From: Muscardinus avellanarius
Lineage: Eukaryota > Chordata > Mammalia > Rodentia > Gliridae
Direction: 5' to 3'
Length of the DNA: 64,000 nucleotides
NCBI GenBank assembly: GCA_963383645.1
Contig: OY726563.1
Location: 38,593,831-38,657,830, forward strand
Made by a program: the position numbers and the translations under genes. Below the pieces are notes generated by a model, which was not told the origin of the DNA, ran no database searches, and worked only from the letters and a program-made list of their open reading frames with translations. Shown in pieces: positions 1-10,316 of this stretch. Numbering within the stretch: the first letter of the stretch is position 1; each line of letters opens with the position of its first letter.

Positions 1-116
1 ATGAGACCCGGTTTCAAAATAAAATAATAAAATCGGGCTAGGGGTAGGGGTATAGCTCAGAGATAGAATGCTCCATCCCCAGTAACCCTCCAACACACAC
101 ACACCCCTTTTTATTT
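1..116 (+). repeat. B1-dID SINE, 5' part cut by window edge
   Basis: Only the A-rich linker and the ID-like half are present: 'gggctagggg', a 'gtatagctcagagatagaat' A-box region and 'ccatccccagtaacc'. A short CA-rich tail follows. The left B1-like half lies outside the window. Confidence 0.85.
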
Positions 117-148
117 TCATATAAACTCAAAGAAAAGTCATAGGATGT

Positions 149-322
149 AGCTGGGTGTGGTGGTACAAGGCTGTAATCTCAGTACTTGGGAGGTTGAAAC
201 AGGAGGATTGCAGGGTCGAGGCCAGCCTGAGACCCTGTTTTAAAATTAAAAAAAGGGCTGGGGTCATAGGTCAGAGGTAGAAACCTTTGGTTTGGATCCC
301 CCCAATATCACACACAAATACA
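149..322 (+). repeat. B1-dID SINE
   Basis: Full-length but diverged. The B1-like start 'agctgggtgtggtggtac', the 'cttgggaggttgaaacagg' core and the ID-like 'cagaggtagaaacc' half are all visible. The middle is shortened relative to other copies (only one 'gagaccctgttt' block). Confidence 0.88.
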
Positions 323-329
323 AAAGTCA

Positions 330-1056
330 TGGAATGTAAATCTTCAATATAATGAATGACCACAAACTGTATACCTGCATTTTTACAACCCAGGTCAAAA
401 AAGAGAACATTCTCAGTCCTCTACCCCTCCAATGGATCCCTTACTGATCACACCACTCCTCTAACTGCTATTCTAACTTTATTACCTTAAAATTATTTTA
501 TTATTTAGGCATACCTCCCTAAATGTTAGTTTTTTTCTGTTTTTTAAACTAATGGAAATAGAAATTGGCTATACCTATTGTTTTATGCCTTGATTCATTT
601 ACTTCTTTCCTTCCTTCTTTCTCTTTTTCTTATACTGGGGATTGAACACAGGGCCCTTTTACTTTTGACCTACATCACAGCCTTGGTTTATTTTTTATTT
701 TGAATAGGGTCTCACTAAGTTGCTGAGACTGGCCTTGACCCTGTGATCCTACTGTCTCAGCTTCCTAAGTATTAGGATTACAGGCATGTGCCACCACACA
801 CCACTTGCTTTGATTCTTTCCCAATCTTTATGTGATTAATTTTGTTTTTTTCCTGAAGATACATTTGGCTCATTTTTCTAACAGCGTAGTATCCCACTGC
901 ACAAATGTATCATCAACATCAGCATTTGTTTATCCTTTCTATTGGTAGTTTTCATTTGTTTGTTTGTTTGCAGTGTTGATGGATATTTGGATTGTTTCCA
1001 ATTTGGGATAATTACAAACAATTATGGTATGCAGTATGAAGATTTTTTATTTGTTT

Positions 1057-1058
<2 letters not shown>
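330..1058 (-). repeat. Old L1 3' region, antisense
   Basis: The plus strand reads as the complement of the end of a mammalian L1: 'cccaggtcaaaaaagagaac' near 390, then after a SINE at 628-805 'gtagtatcccactg' and 'gttgatggatatttggattg'. The order of landmarks matches ancient L1M-type 3' ends. It is strongly diverged and has no usable reading frame. Confidence 0.6.
628..805 (-). repeat. B1-dID SINE inserted in old L1
   Basis: The reverse-orientation ID half ('tatactggggattgaacaca') is followed by the B1 half ('aagttgctgagactggcc', 'ggattacaggcatgtgccac'). It splits the L1 fragment around it, so it is the younger insertion. Confidence 0.88.

Positions 1059-1099
<41 letters not shown>
1059..1099. 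repeat. (TG)n microsatellite
   Basis: About 20 uninterrupted TG units directly at the ID-side end of the reverse SINE that follows, so it probably grew from that SINE's tail. Confidence 0.95.
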
Positions 1100-1101
<2 letters not shown>

Positions 1102-1289
1102 CTGGGGATTGAACCCAAGGATGTTCCTCCTTTGAGCTACACCCCCAGCCTTATTTGATTTTATTTTTTGGAAATAGGTTTTCCCTAAGTTGCTGAGGGC
1201 CTAAGTTGCTGAGACTGGCCATGAAACTTCAGTCCTCCTATCTCAGACTCCCCAATACTGAAAGTACAGACATGCACCATCATGCCCTG
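1100..1289 (-). repeat. B1-dID SINE
   Basis: Reverse copy: 'ctggggattgaacccaagga', 'gagctacacccccagcctta', then 'aagttgctgagactggcc' and 'catgcaccatcatgcc'. The 'ctaagttgctgag' block is duplicated, as usual in this family. Confidence 0.9.
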
Positions 1290-1359
1290 TTTAAGTTGTT
1301 TCTAGTTTTATTTATATTTTTCTATTATTACAATATCTTACTAAGCATTTTGTTATGTC

Positions 1360-1536
1360 CATATATGAGGCATCACTACTGATCTCCCTAACATGTAGGA
1401 GGAAGAAGAAGAATAGAGTGAGGTGGGATACAAAGGGAAATATACCAAGTGATGTTTGAACATATTAATGTAGCATGTTGAATCTCAATATGATGTTTAA
1501 TTACAATGCACCAGTAAAAATATTGAAATTATATTA
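1360..1536 (+). repeat. L1 3' UTR end fragment
   Basis: A purine-rich block ('aggaggaagaagaagaatag', 'gtgaggtggg') is followed by 'attacaatgcaccagtaaaa', the 3' signature that recurs at L1 ends throughout this window. It is 5' truncated and carries no coding sequence. Confidence 0.75.
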
Positions 1537-1689
1537 CTGAACATCTTTGTATATAAACTCATCTTGTCATACTTATTTCCTTAGGATGAATAAATTCTTG
1601 TTACTTTTATTTATTAAGTCAAAATATAAACTTTAAAACTTTGTTGTTTGCCAAATTAACCTTCAGAATGTTTCTAAAACCAGCCACTC

Positions 1690-1800
1690 TGGCTTAAGAG
1701 ACCCTGTTTCCAAATAAAAATATAAAATAGGTCTGGGAGTGTAGCCCAATGGTAGAAGGGTTTCCAGGAACCCCAGTACCACCAAAAAAAAAAAAAAGAG
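1690..1800 (+). repeat. B1-dID SINE fragment, 'cttccaggaacccc' subfamily
   Basis: Begins at 'ggcttaagagaccctgtttcc' and carries the variant ID half 'gtagcccaatggtagaaggg' with 'tttccaggaaccccag', ending in an A-run. This is the subfamily seen again, much better preserved, at 42602. Confidence 0.8.
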
Positions 1801-2429
1801 AATCTTTCTAATAAGTTACATGGGCATTAGTATTGTGTATATTTATTTTTAGGCTCCTGCCAACATTGAATTTTATATTTCAAAAATATTTGCTAATTGT
1901 AAGACTTTTATTTATTTATTTATTTTTGATATTTCAGATATTTTTATTATAGTAAATAACAACACTCTAGCTAATTAAAAAATTTAATAATATAGTGCTG
2001 CCATAAAAAATTCAAACTAGATGGCCATAAGTTTGCCATTCAGTGACAGTCAATGAAGGAAAAAAATAAAGGGAGCTGAAAGGCAGGAAAGCCTTGTGGT
2101 GCTGTGGGAAGCTGTTGCCTGTGGCAAATCTGAAACAGCATGTGCCTAATGGCTCTAAAGATGGAGGAGAAATTTTGTATGAAAACAGAATATGATATAC
2201 TTTGTTGGCTAATATTAGCTGCCTTTAGCAAGAGATTACAAAAGAGATATGAATTCAGATTAAAAATGGCTTGATTTTCAAACAAAGATTGTAAGAAAGA
2301 AAGTTCAGATCAGGAAGGCTTACCAATAAGACTTAGAAAAAAAGCTAGAAAATAAAGGCGCTGCAGCAATCAAATTACAGGTGCTGTCTTTCCATATGAG
2401 GAGGCATATTTCTTTTTCGTGGCAATTAT

Positions 2430-2745
2430 TTATTATAATTTTTTTGTAATCATACATCACTTTGGAATACAAAACTTGAGAGGATATATGAGCACATATC
2501 ATCCAATAGGCCCTCATCCAATCCCCATTCCATTTCCTCCCCCTCCCTCGATCCCATGCTTAATTGGTGATTATCTTTGATATAATTGTTTACGCACCTC
2601 ATGTTTTAAAGAGATTCCATCCTCCCCCATCCCCTTCCCTCTGATTGGTCACCTTAATTGCTTCTCAATAGGGCCCTTTCTACCTAGTTCTTGCTAATTA
2701 GGGGAAGCATCTGGATTTTATTTTCTGTGCTATTTCTCTGTGCAT
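2430..2745 (-). repeat. L1-like 3' UTR within the composite element
   Basis: The plus strand is pyrimidine-rich ('ccatttcctccccctccc', 'cctcccccatccccttccc'), which is the complement of the G-rich tract seen in other L1 3' UTRs here. It opens with 'gtaatcatacatcacttt', complement of an L1-type end. There is no coding sequence between it and the VNTR. Confidence 0.6.
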
Positions 2746-2759
2746 GCTGCATTGCAAGT

Positions 2760-3912
2760 TCTGATCCCACTCTTGACGGCCCCAGTAGTGGCCTGGCCAC
2801 CTGGAGGACTCTGATCCTGACCTCGCTGGCTCCAGCACCGGTCTTGCCTCATGGGAGGCCCTGATCCTGGCCTTGCTGGCCCCCACACTGAACTAATCCT
2901 TCGGCTGGCTCCTCTCCCGGCCTCAGAGGTCCCAGCACCGGCCTAGCCTCACAACAGGCTCTGATCCCAGCCTCACTGACCGGCCTAACCCCTCAACAGG
3001 TTCCTATCCTGGTCTCGCAAGTCCCAGCTCCGTCCTTGCTTCACAGCAGTTTCCGACCCCGGCCTTGCTGGCCCCAGCACCGGCCTTACCCCTCGGCAGA
3101 GTCCAATCCTGGCCTCATAGGTCCCAGCACTGGTCTTGCCTCACAGCAGGCTCCGATCCCCACCTTGCTGGCCCCAGCACCAGCCTAACCCCATCGGCTG
3201 GCGCCAATCCCTGCCTCGGAGGCTTCAGTAGCAGCCTTGCCTCATGACAGATTCCGATCCCAGCCTCATTGACCCTGGCACTGACTTCACTCCTTGGCAG
3301 GCTCCGATTCTGGCCTCAGAAGCCCCAGCGTGGGCCATACCTCAAGGCAGGCTCCGATCCCAGCCTTGCTGGCCCTGGCACAGGCCTAACCCCTCGTCAG
3401 GCTCCTATCCAGGCCTCGGAGGCCCAGCACCAGCCTTGCCTCACAGCAGGCTCCGATGCCGGCCTCCATGGCCCCGGCACTGGCCTAACCCCTCAGCAGG
3501 CTCAGATCCCGGCCTCACTGGCTCTGGCACCAGCACTGGCCTAACGTATCGGCTGGCTCCGATCCCAACCTCGGAGGCCCCAACACCGGCCTTGCCTCAC
3601 GGCCTTGTCTCGCTGACCCCGGCACCGGCCTAACCCTTCGGCAGGCTCCGATTCCAGCCTTGGAGGCCCCAGCCCTGGCCTTGCCTCATGGCAGGCTCTG
3701 ATACTGGCCTCACTGGCCCCGGCACCAGCCCCAAACCCTCGGCAGGCTCCAATCCCAGCTTCGCTGATCCCGGGCCCGGCCTAACCCCTCGGCAGGCTCT
3801 GATCCCGGCCTCGGAAGCCTCAGTAGCAGCCTTGCCTCACAGCAGGCTCCGATCCTGGCCTCGCTTGCCCCGGCAGCGGCCTCACCCCTTGGCAGGCTCC
3901 AATCCGAGCACC
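2760..3912. repeat. GC-rich VNTR, about 24 units of 49-50 bp
   Basis: Each unit reads roughly 'ggctccgatcccggcctc' followed by either a 'gctggccccggcaccggcc'/'taacccctcggca' version or a 'ggaggccccagcaccggcc'/'ttgcctcacggca' version. The two versions tend to alternate, giving a higher-order period near 99 bp. The proline/alanine-rich open frames across it (for example 3244-3633) are a by-product of GC-rich repetition. The array ends abruptly at 'ccgagcaccctcttcaccca'. Confidence 0.9.
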
Positions 3913-3959
3913 CTCTTCACCCAGCAGGTTGTCCCACATTCCCAAGGGTGCGTGGTGGT

Positions 3960-4538
3960 AGTATTCTGCCTCTGAGGTAATTTCTTCAAAAGTTCCAGGT
4001 GTATTACGTCAGATCTCTGCCTCTCCTGAGTACTTGCCGCTGCCAATGCCACTGCCTCCACCATTTCAAAACTTTCCCAAGCTCTTTTTCCATATCGTAT
4101 AATGTCCAGTGTTCCTAAGCATGCGCGACAGTAGCATTCGACCTTTGGAGTAATTTCTTCAGAGGATCAGGGTGGGTTGGATCAGATGTCTGCCTCTCCC
4201 AAATCCAAGTCTCCACCGCCATCTCGGCCACTGCTGCTGCCGCCACCTTCCTCCTAGGTCTCCACTAGACTCTCTCCTTACAGGTGATGTTCAAGATTCT
4301 TAACGATGTAGAGAAGCAGCAGTCCTCCTTCGCGGGGAATTTTTCCATAAGTTCCAGTTCAGATGGATATGTTTTGTCTGCATCTCCAATATTCTAGCTG
4401 CATCTGGGGCCATCTTAACCCATGCGGCCCAGACCTCCTGGGCCTTCCAGGTAGTGAGGGAGTCGCCTAAGGGTGCCCCGCCCGCACCCGCCCACCCTCC
4501 CGGGGTCGGGGCCATGTGGCCCGGATCTCTGGGGCCTT
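3960..4538 (-). promoter_or_regulatory. Monomeric, CpG-rich 5' region of the composite element
   Basis: Three diverged blocks begin with related motifs at about 3974 ('gaggtaatttcttcaaaag'), 4147 ('ggagtaatttcttcagagg') and 4334 ('gggaatttttccataag'), each followed by 'gtctgcctctcc'-like text. Spacing is about 175-185 bp. Tandem monomers at an element's 5' end act as promoters in rodent L1s. A promoter role here is inferred from that layout and the CpG-rich 5' end (4440-4520). Confidence 0.5.
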
Positions 4539-5011
4539 CTAATTGTAAGACTTTTAGAGGAAAGCAGGTAAACATGTTTTTTCCCTTGTATTATTTAAAT
4601 ATGACCAATGAAGCATTGACCATAAAGTAAATATTTTTTAAAGAAATGTATTAAGTTTAAGGACTTTTATTTATTAAAAAAGGGAAAAGGAAACCTAAAG
4701 AGCAGGGGATATGAGTCACAATTCATGTATTTGACAATGAGCTCATAACTAGAATATATAAAGAACTCCTACTAATCAATAAGAAAGAAGCACAACCTAA
4801 GAGAAAAACGGATGTAAAACCTGAAAATATACATTATAAATAAGTGTATCTGTGGCTACTATACATAGGAGAAGATACTTAACTTTATTATACTTAAGGA
4901 AATAAAGATAAAATCCCAAACAAGATAACCCTACATACCTTTGTCTCAGTTAACAGCCTCAATGCTGTAATTCAAAACAATTGACCACACAACTTAGAGG
5001 AAGACTTATTT

Positions 5012-5335
5012 TTTTCCTTTTTTGTGCATTGTATTCATACATCATATTGGGGTAAAAAAAAAAAACTTGTGTGTACATACATGTATGCATCACTGATTTA
5101 ACCCCTACCCAATTCCCACCCCGTTCCCTCCCCATCCCTCCTTCCCTTGCTTGGCTTAGTGGTTGACTTCAATATTTTTAAGTACAGTGTGTGCTTTAGA
5201 GAATTACCTTCTGTCCCCCTCCCATCCCCTCATTTAGGTTGTATTGTTTGCTCCTCTATAGGATTTCCTTTTTCATCTAGAGTTCCTCCTATGACCCATT
5301 TCTCCTTAGCTTTCACATCTTAGGGAAAGCAAAGA
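5012..5335 (-). repeat. 5'-truncated L1 3' UTR insertion with TSD
   Basis: Starts with 'gcattgtattcatacatc' and continues through 'cctacccaattcccacccc' to 'ttctccttagctttcacatc', the complement of the young L1 3' UTR also seen at 28544 and 53450. The direct repeat 'aagacttattt' flanks it at 5001-5011 and 5336-5346. Confidence 0.8.
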
Positions 5336-5346
5336 AAGACTTATTT

Positions 5347-5625
5347 ACTCACAGTTTTGGAGATTTCAGTTTCAGTCCATGTCAGACTGGATATGTGAAG
5401 CTAAGGACCTGGTGGTAGGAAGCAGAGAGAGGGAGAGAGCAAGGCTCTACTCCCACTTCTTGAAGGCCAGAAGCCATAGAAGGAATAAGGGGAGAAGGAC
5501 CTTATATAATCACCAAGACCACATCCCCTAGGTCCCCTCCTTGGCAACCAAACCTTATCTCCAACATGGTTGCCTTGTTTCTGTGAGGGATAGGAGGACA
5601 TTCTAAATCCAACCTTTATAATCAC
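5347..5625. repeat. Unassigned old repeat interrupting the L1
   Basis: Text such as 'actcacagttttggagattt', 'ggaagcagagagagggagag' and 'ggacattctaaatccaacc' resembles a widespread mammalian interspersed repeat, possibly an LTR. Together with 4943-5000 it splits the L1. I cannot name the family. Confidence 0.35.
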
Positions 5626-5781
5626 TATAATGGCTATAATGCAAAGGATAGGTCCTATCAAGTATTGATGAGGATTTGGAGCAACTGGAATTCTCATGCA
5701 ATATTGGTTGGAATATAAGTTGGGAAAAACATTTTGAGTAAGTGTTTAGCAATATCTATTAAACTTAAAAGAGTGTACTCC

Positions 5782-5990
5782 CAGGCAGGCATGAGGGCAT
5801 ATGCCTATAATCCCAGTACATGGGAGGCTATGATAGGAGGATTGCAGGTTCAAGGGCAGCCTCAGCAAATTAGTAGGACTCTCATCAACTTAGTGAGACC
5901 CTGTTTCAAAATAAAAAATAAAATAGGGCTGGGGGTGTAGCTCAGAGATAGAATGTCCCTGAATTCAACTCCTAGTATCACACACAAGGA
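5782..5990 (+). repeat. B1-dID SINE
   Basis: Complete copy: 'aggcatgagggcatatgcct', a 'ttgcaggttcaagggcagcc' core, the linker 'aataaaaaataaaatagggc', and the ID half 'ggtgtagctcagagatagaa' with a decayed B box. It sits inside the old L1. Confidence 0.9.
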
Positions 5991-6440
5991 AATAAGTATA
6001 CCCTCTTACCCAGACTATTCATAATTAGTCTCTAACTGAAAAATACCTAATGCCCATCAATAGTAGAACGGATGCATTTTAATATATTCACAGTGGATTA
6101 CTTAACACAGCAGAAAGAATGGACAATCTATGTCTATACAGTATGGCATAGGGGAATCTCACAAAAGTGAGCAAAAGAAGCCAGAGTATGTAGTATATAA
6201 TTCCATTTATATATAAGATAAAAGTCAGAAAAAACTTGCTATTAGAATTCAGGGTTATGGTTACCTTTGACCAGCGGTGGGAAGTTGTGACTGGAAGGGA
6301 GAATGAGGGGGCCTCTGGGATGTAGGTAATGTTCTGTTTCTTGATCTGAGTACTAGTTGCAGGGATGCTTCTGTTTATGAAAATTCAGCTAGTTGCACAC
6401 TATTGTGTGTTCTTTTTGTACATATAATATACATCAACAA

Positions 6441-6914
6441 AACACTATTTAATTGTAAATTTTTGTGTTTTCATTTTTTCCCTGATAAAATCATCAGAAG
6501 CTTTTCTACCTTATTGGCTTTTCCTTGGTTTAATTTACTTAGTAATTATTTGATTAATTCATTAATTCCATTATCTTCACTCAAATTCATTGATCTGTTT
6601 TTGTTTAATCATAAGTCCTTTTTCTTGTACCTCTTGATTTCTTATTAACTTATGATTTCCATGGCTACTTCGGTTAAATCATAGTTTGGTTAAATTTTAT
6701 CCTTTTTTTGCTTCATAACAAGGTAGTTAAGTTTGTCTCTGAACATTGGAATTGGTCATTATTTATTTATGTATTTCGCATTGCTGGTGACCCAGCTTAG
6801 GGCAGCCATTAATTTTTAAAGTAATGCACTTATTGTAACAATTTATTTTTCCCTATATGAAAATGTATTCATTATAAAATGAAACCAATAAAAGTATATA
6901 AAAAGCCAAATGCA
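6441..6914. other. AT-rich interval, nothing recognised
   Basis: Low-complexity, T-rich sequence with short open frames only (for example 6403-6648, an ordinary hydrophobic artefact of T-rich DNA). It may be old L1 antisense sequence too diverged to call. Confidence 0.4.
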
Positions 6915-7130
6915 AGCCAAGCATGGTAACACATTGCTAAAATCTCAGTACTTGGGAGCCTGAGACAGGAGGATCACAGGTTTGTGACCAGCCTCAGCTA
7001 CTTATTGAAACCCTCTACAACTTAGTGAAACCCGATTTCAAAATAAAAAAGTGTGCTGGGGGTGTAACTCAGAGGTAGAATGCCCCTGGGTTCAACTCCC
7101 AGTAGTATAAAACAAAACAAAAAACCAAAT
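6915..7130 (+). repeat. B1-dID SINE
   Basis: Complete copy from 'gccaagcatggtaacacatt' to 'gcccctgggttcaactccc', followed by an 'aacaaaacaaaa' tail. The internal A-rich linker is short ('aataaaaaagtgtgctggg'). Confidence 0.9.
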
Positions 7131-7599
7131 GCTTATGAAGAGTAGAACTGATAGTCTCTCTTTTTGCATCCCTTTTCTGTAATACCCCTTTCTTTATCCA
7201 GAGATAAACACTGTTAATGATTTGGTATATAATTCCCAAATCCATTTTTGTGAATTTAACAGTGCATGTTTTAACTTGAATTTATACACATTACCCATAT
7301 AGTCATAAATGCATGATTTATACCTTATAAATATTGTTCACATTAAACAGATTGATCTGTATATTTATGTTTCTTTTAGTACATCATAGATATATGTTAA
7401 TTGTCACTTGCTCTAAAAAAATATAACAATGTTTTGTCAGTTAACATCACCTTAAAGTGATATGCTTTCCGATGTCCTATGCAACACTAGGGAATCTGTC
7501 TTTTCTAATTTTTGCAAAATTAATAGGTAAAAAGTATATTCTTATACTACTATATACTTTGATTACAAGTAAGGTTCATATAATTTAATTTGTTTATTA
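7131..7599. other. AT-rich interval, nothing recognised
   Basis: No SINE landmark, LTR end or open frame worth reporting. Fragments such as 'acagattgatctgtatattt' are not assignable by eye. Confidence 0.4.
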
Positions 7600-8480
7600 G
7601 CCACCAATATGTCTATAAATTGCTTACCCATATTCTTTGTTCAGTTTTCTATTAGGTTATTTATCTTTTTCTGAGTTATTTGTCCACATTTTCTCATTAT
7701 TTTCCAAATGGTTGATAAATAATTGATTTCCCATGTGACCCAAGAATTATTAAGAAGAGTGGCTTTATATTTCCAAGCAGTCAAAGAATCATTTCTTTCT
7801 TGAAATGTTATTTCTTTTCAATTTTATTGTATTGAGGTTAGGTATATAATCTCTATAAAACCTGCTTTCTAAAATTTATTGAGGTTTACTTCATGGTCTA
7901 ACATAATAATAATTTAAAAACACTTTCATAAACACTGATAATGGATGTATATCTTTTGTTCATTATGTAGTATATATATATAATAAATCAGTTATATTTC
8001 TTATACAAACAGATCCTTTACATCTTCAGAAATGTTTTCCCCAAATATAAGACAGGTCAGTTAAGTTTCTTAGTGTTTTTGTTTGTTTATTTTGTCAATT
8101 TCTTCTTATTTTTTAAAAAGATTTTGCTTTGTACTTTTTAATGGAATGTTATTTAGCATAAATGTTTTATGACTATGAAATCTTCATTTTCAATTGCAGT
8201 TATTATTAAATGACCTTCTTTATCCTACTTAATTGTTTGTTTCCATCTGCTTCATTTTATTTGCTTCTTTAAAAAATGTTAAACTTATTTAGGCTTGTCT
8301 CTTGGAAATAGCAGATCATTTCTCCCTATGTTATCATAGCATGAGAGTCTTTATTTTTGTTTAAACAACTATGTGAAATATTTTTCATGTTAATTAGCTT
8401 ATTTTAGTCATTCTAAAGAGTATACATACATATTTCAAGACATCATGTTGCATACCATAATATATACAACATTTATTTGT
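7600..8480 (-). repeat. Old L1 ORF2, antisense
   Basis: The plus strand carries, in order, 'catgtgacccaagaattatt', 'ttattgtattgaggttaggt', 'tatgaaatcttcattttc' and 'aaatgaccttctttatccta'. These match the complement of the central ORF2 region of ancient L1s. Many frame breaks make it non-functional. Confidence 0.6.
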
Positions 8481-8583
8481 AAACTGAAAAGTCTTTAAAT
8501 ATAGATGCTTAACTAACAAATATTTATTATATCTGTTGAGTTTGTTTATACCTTTGACATTTTATGCTTTTTTTCTTCCTTTT

Positions 8584-8781
8584 TGTGTGTGTGGTACTGG
8601 GGATTGAACCCAGGACATCCTACCTTTGAGCTACACTCCCAGCCCTATTTTATTTTTAATTTGAAACGATCTCACTAAGTTGCTGAGAATCTTACTAAAT
8701 TGCTGAGGCTGGCCTCGAACCTGTGATACTTTGTCTCAGCCTCTTAAGTACTGGGATTGCAGGCATGCACCATCATGCTAG
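8584..8781 (-). repeat. B1-dID SINE
   Basis: Reverse copy with 'gtactggggattgaaccca', 'gagctacactcccagcccta' and 'gaggctggcctcgaacctgt', ending 'catgcaccatcatgc'. A short GTGT run at its left is its tail. Confidence 0.9.
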
Positions 8782-9040
8782 GATCTTATTTCTTAATTAT
8801 TTTTCTTTTGTTTAATAGATTTTTTGTTTATATTTTCTCCAGGAATTTGGTACACAAAGTTTTATAAGTCCAAAGACCCATATTTATCACATTTTAACAT
8901 TCTAGAATTAAATGCATCTTATTATTGATGGTGTATTATACTTTAATTGGAAACCTTTTTATTTTTTGATAGTGCATAAAATGTTTCTTTAATTTGGAGG
9001 AGAGGAACATTCAAAAATTATACACTGATGTTTATTTTTT

Positions 9041-9416
9041 CTCTACTGGAGGTTGGGCTAAGGGGCAGTCTATCTCTGAGTTAAACCCCAGCCCTATTTT
9101 ATTTTTTATTTTTATTTATATTTATTTATTTGTTTATTTTGGTGGTACTGGGGATGGAATCCAGGGGCCTTCTACCTCTGGGCTGCACTCCCAGACCTAT
9201 TTTATATTTAAGCCAGCTGAGGGTAGCTTCGAACCTGCACTATCCTCCTGTCTCAGCATTCCCAAGCATGGGGATTACAAGTATGTGCCACTATGCCCAG
9301 CTTATTTTTTATTTTGAAACAAGGTCTCACTAAATTGCTGACACTGTCCTCAAACCTGCAACCCTTCTGTTTCAACCTCCCAAGTATTGGGTTTACAGAC
9401 ATGCGCCACAACCCCT
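9041..9416 (-). repeat. B1-dID SINE split by a second SINE
   Basis: The ID half and linker lie at 9041-9134 ('gagttaaaccccagcccta') and the B1 half at 9303-9416 ('gaaacaaggtctcactaaat', 'catgcgccacaacccc'). A younger SINE occupies 9135-9302. Confidence 0.85.
9135..9302 (-). repeat. Inner SINE, 'cagaccta' subfamily
   Basis: Reads 'ggtactggggatggaatcca', 'gggctgcactcccagaccta', 'agccagctgagggtagcttc' and 'ggggattacaagtatgtgcc'. It interrupts the older SINE at its A/T-rich linker, a typical L1-endonuclease target. Confidence 0.88.
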
Positions 9417-9447
9417 GACTTTGAGATTGCTTTAAAGGATTGTTCAC

Positions 9448-9661
9448 AGCTAGGAATGTGATGGTGCAAACCTGTAATCCCAGTACTTGGGAGGCTGAGA
9501 CAGGAGGATCACATGTTGGAGGACAGCCTGAGCAAGTAGTGAGACTCTCATCAACTTAGTGAGATCCTGTTACCAAATAAAAATAATATTGGCCTGGAGG
9601 GGTAGCTCAGAGGTAGAATGCCCCTGGGTTCAATCCCCAGTACCAAAAAAAAAAAAAAAAG
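9448..9661 (+). repeat. B1-dID SINE with intact A-tail
   Basis: Complete, from 'agctaggaatgtgatggtgc' to 'gcccctgggttcaatcccc', then 'agtacc' and a run of about 17 A. The ID half keeps clean A- and B-box sequences. Confidence 0.92.
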
Positions 9662-9918
9662 AATTCACTGATTCAAGAACTCTAAGAACCAGAACTAATT
9701 ACTTCAAATGAGTCTTCAGAACGACTAGTCCACTTCCTCTCTTACCTTCCTGCCATTGTAATCTAGTGCTTCTATTTGTTTTTTTACTGTTTCTTGAGAT
9801 TGATATTATCCTTAGATTATATGGAACACAGCATGTGCTATTTTTACTTTTTTCCACCTTAAATTTTTAAAGATTTGGAAAATGTATACTTCTTGAATTG
9901 AATAAAGAATAAAATGAT

Positions 9919-10131
9919 GAGCCAGGAATGGTGGTGCACGCCTGTGATCCCAGTACTTGGGAGGCTGAGACAATAGGATTGAGGGTTCATGGCCAAACTC
10001 AGAAACCTAGCAAGCCCCTCAGCAATTTAAGAAGAACCTGTTTCAAAATAAAAAATAAAAGTTGGGCTGGGGTGTAGCTCAGATGTAGAAAGCTCCTGAG
10101 TTCAATCCCTAGCACCACACACACACAAAAT
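9919..10131 (+). repeat. B1-dID SINE
   Basis: Complete copy: 'gccaggaatggtggtgcacg', 'cttgggaggctgagacaata', 'tttcaaaataaaaaataaaa', 'gggctggggtgtagctcaga', with a CA-rich tail after 'cctagcacc'. Confidence 0.92.
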
Positions 10132-10316
10132 ACATGACATTTATTTGTTTAATTTTTACATCTTTAGTGTAGCTGACAAAATTATATACATTCAAGGTGC
10201 ACAACATGATAGTTCCATACATCCATGCATTGTGAAAGTATTTCATGATCAAACTAATTAAAATCTCCATCACCACACATGTTATCTTTCTTCTTTTCTG
10301 TGTGTGGTAGGAATAT

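Larger units (their letters stand above)
1911..4538 (-). mobile_element. Composite L1-derived retroelement with VNTR (SVA-like layout)
   Basis: The element is bounded by a perfect 18-bp direct repeat, 'ctaattgtaagactttta', at 1893-1910 and 4539-4556. Read on the minus strand it contains: a GC-rich 5' end (4538-4430), about three diverged monomers of roughly 175-185 bp (4400-3960), about 24 GC-rich units of 49-50 bp (3912-2760), an L1-like 3' UTR ending in 'aaaaaaattataataaat' (2745-2430), about 500 bp of other sequence, and a terminal A-rich tail (complement of 1911-1927). It has neither ORF1 nor ORF2. The duplication and A-tail are the marks of L1-driven retroposition. SVA and LAVA of apes share the VNTR-plus-retroposon layout, but homology to them is not claimed. 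It could instead be an L1 with a VNTR-bearing 5' UTR and a large internal deletion. Confidence 0.7.
4725..6440 (+). repeat. Old L1 ORF2/3' end, in three fragments
   Basis: The fragments are 4725-4942 ('aactagaatatataaagaac'), 5630-5780 ('gatttggagcaactggaatt') and 5991-6440 ('atgcccatcaatagtagaac', 'gtgagcaaaagaagccagag'). They lie in the order expected for the last third of ORF2 and part of the 3' UTR of an ancient L1. An insertion block (4943-5625) and a SINE (5782-5990) separate them. All frames are broken. Confidence 0.65.

Noticed and set aside
2760..3912. Regularly spaced repeats resembling a CRISPR array
   Set aside because: Units are directly tandem with no unique spacers, and the host is a mammal.
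3065..3975. Long proline/alanine-rich open frames
   Set aside because: They run through the GC-rich VNTR in several frames at once; the repeat unit lacks stops by composition. No start context or homology.
4300..4575. 91-codon minus-strand frame in the composite's CpG-rich end
   Set aside because: GC-rich leader of a retroelement, crossing its 5' boundary and target duplication; not a separate gene.
9600..9650. tRNA gene-like A and B boxes
   Set aside because: These are the ID-derived halves of SINEs; no complete cloverleaf or acceptor stem.
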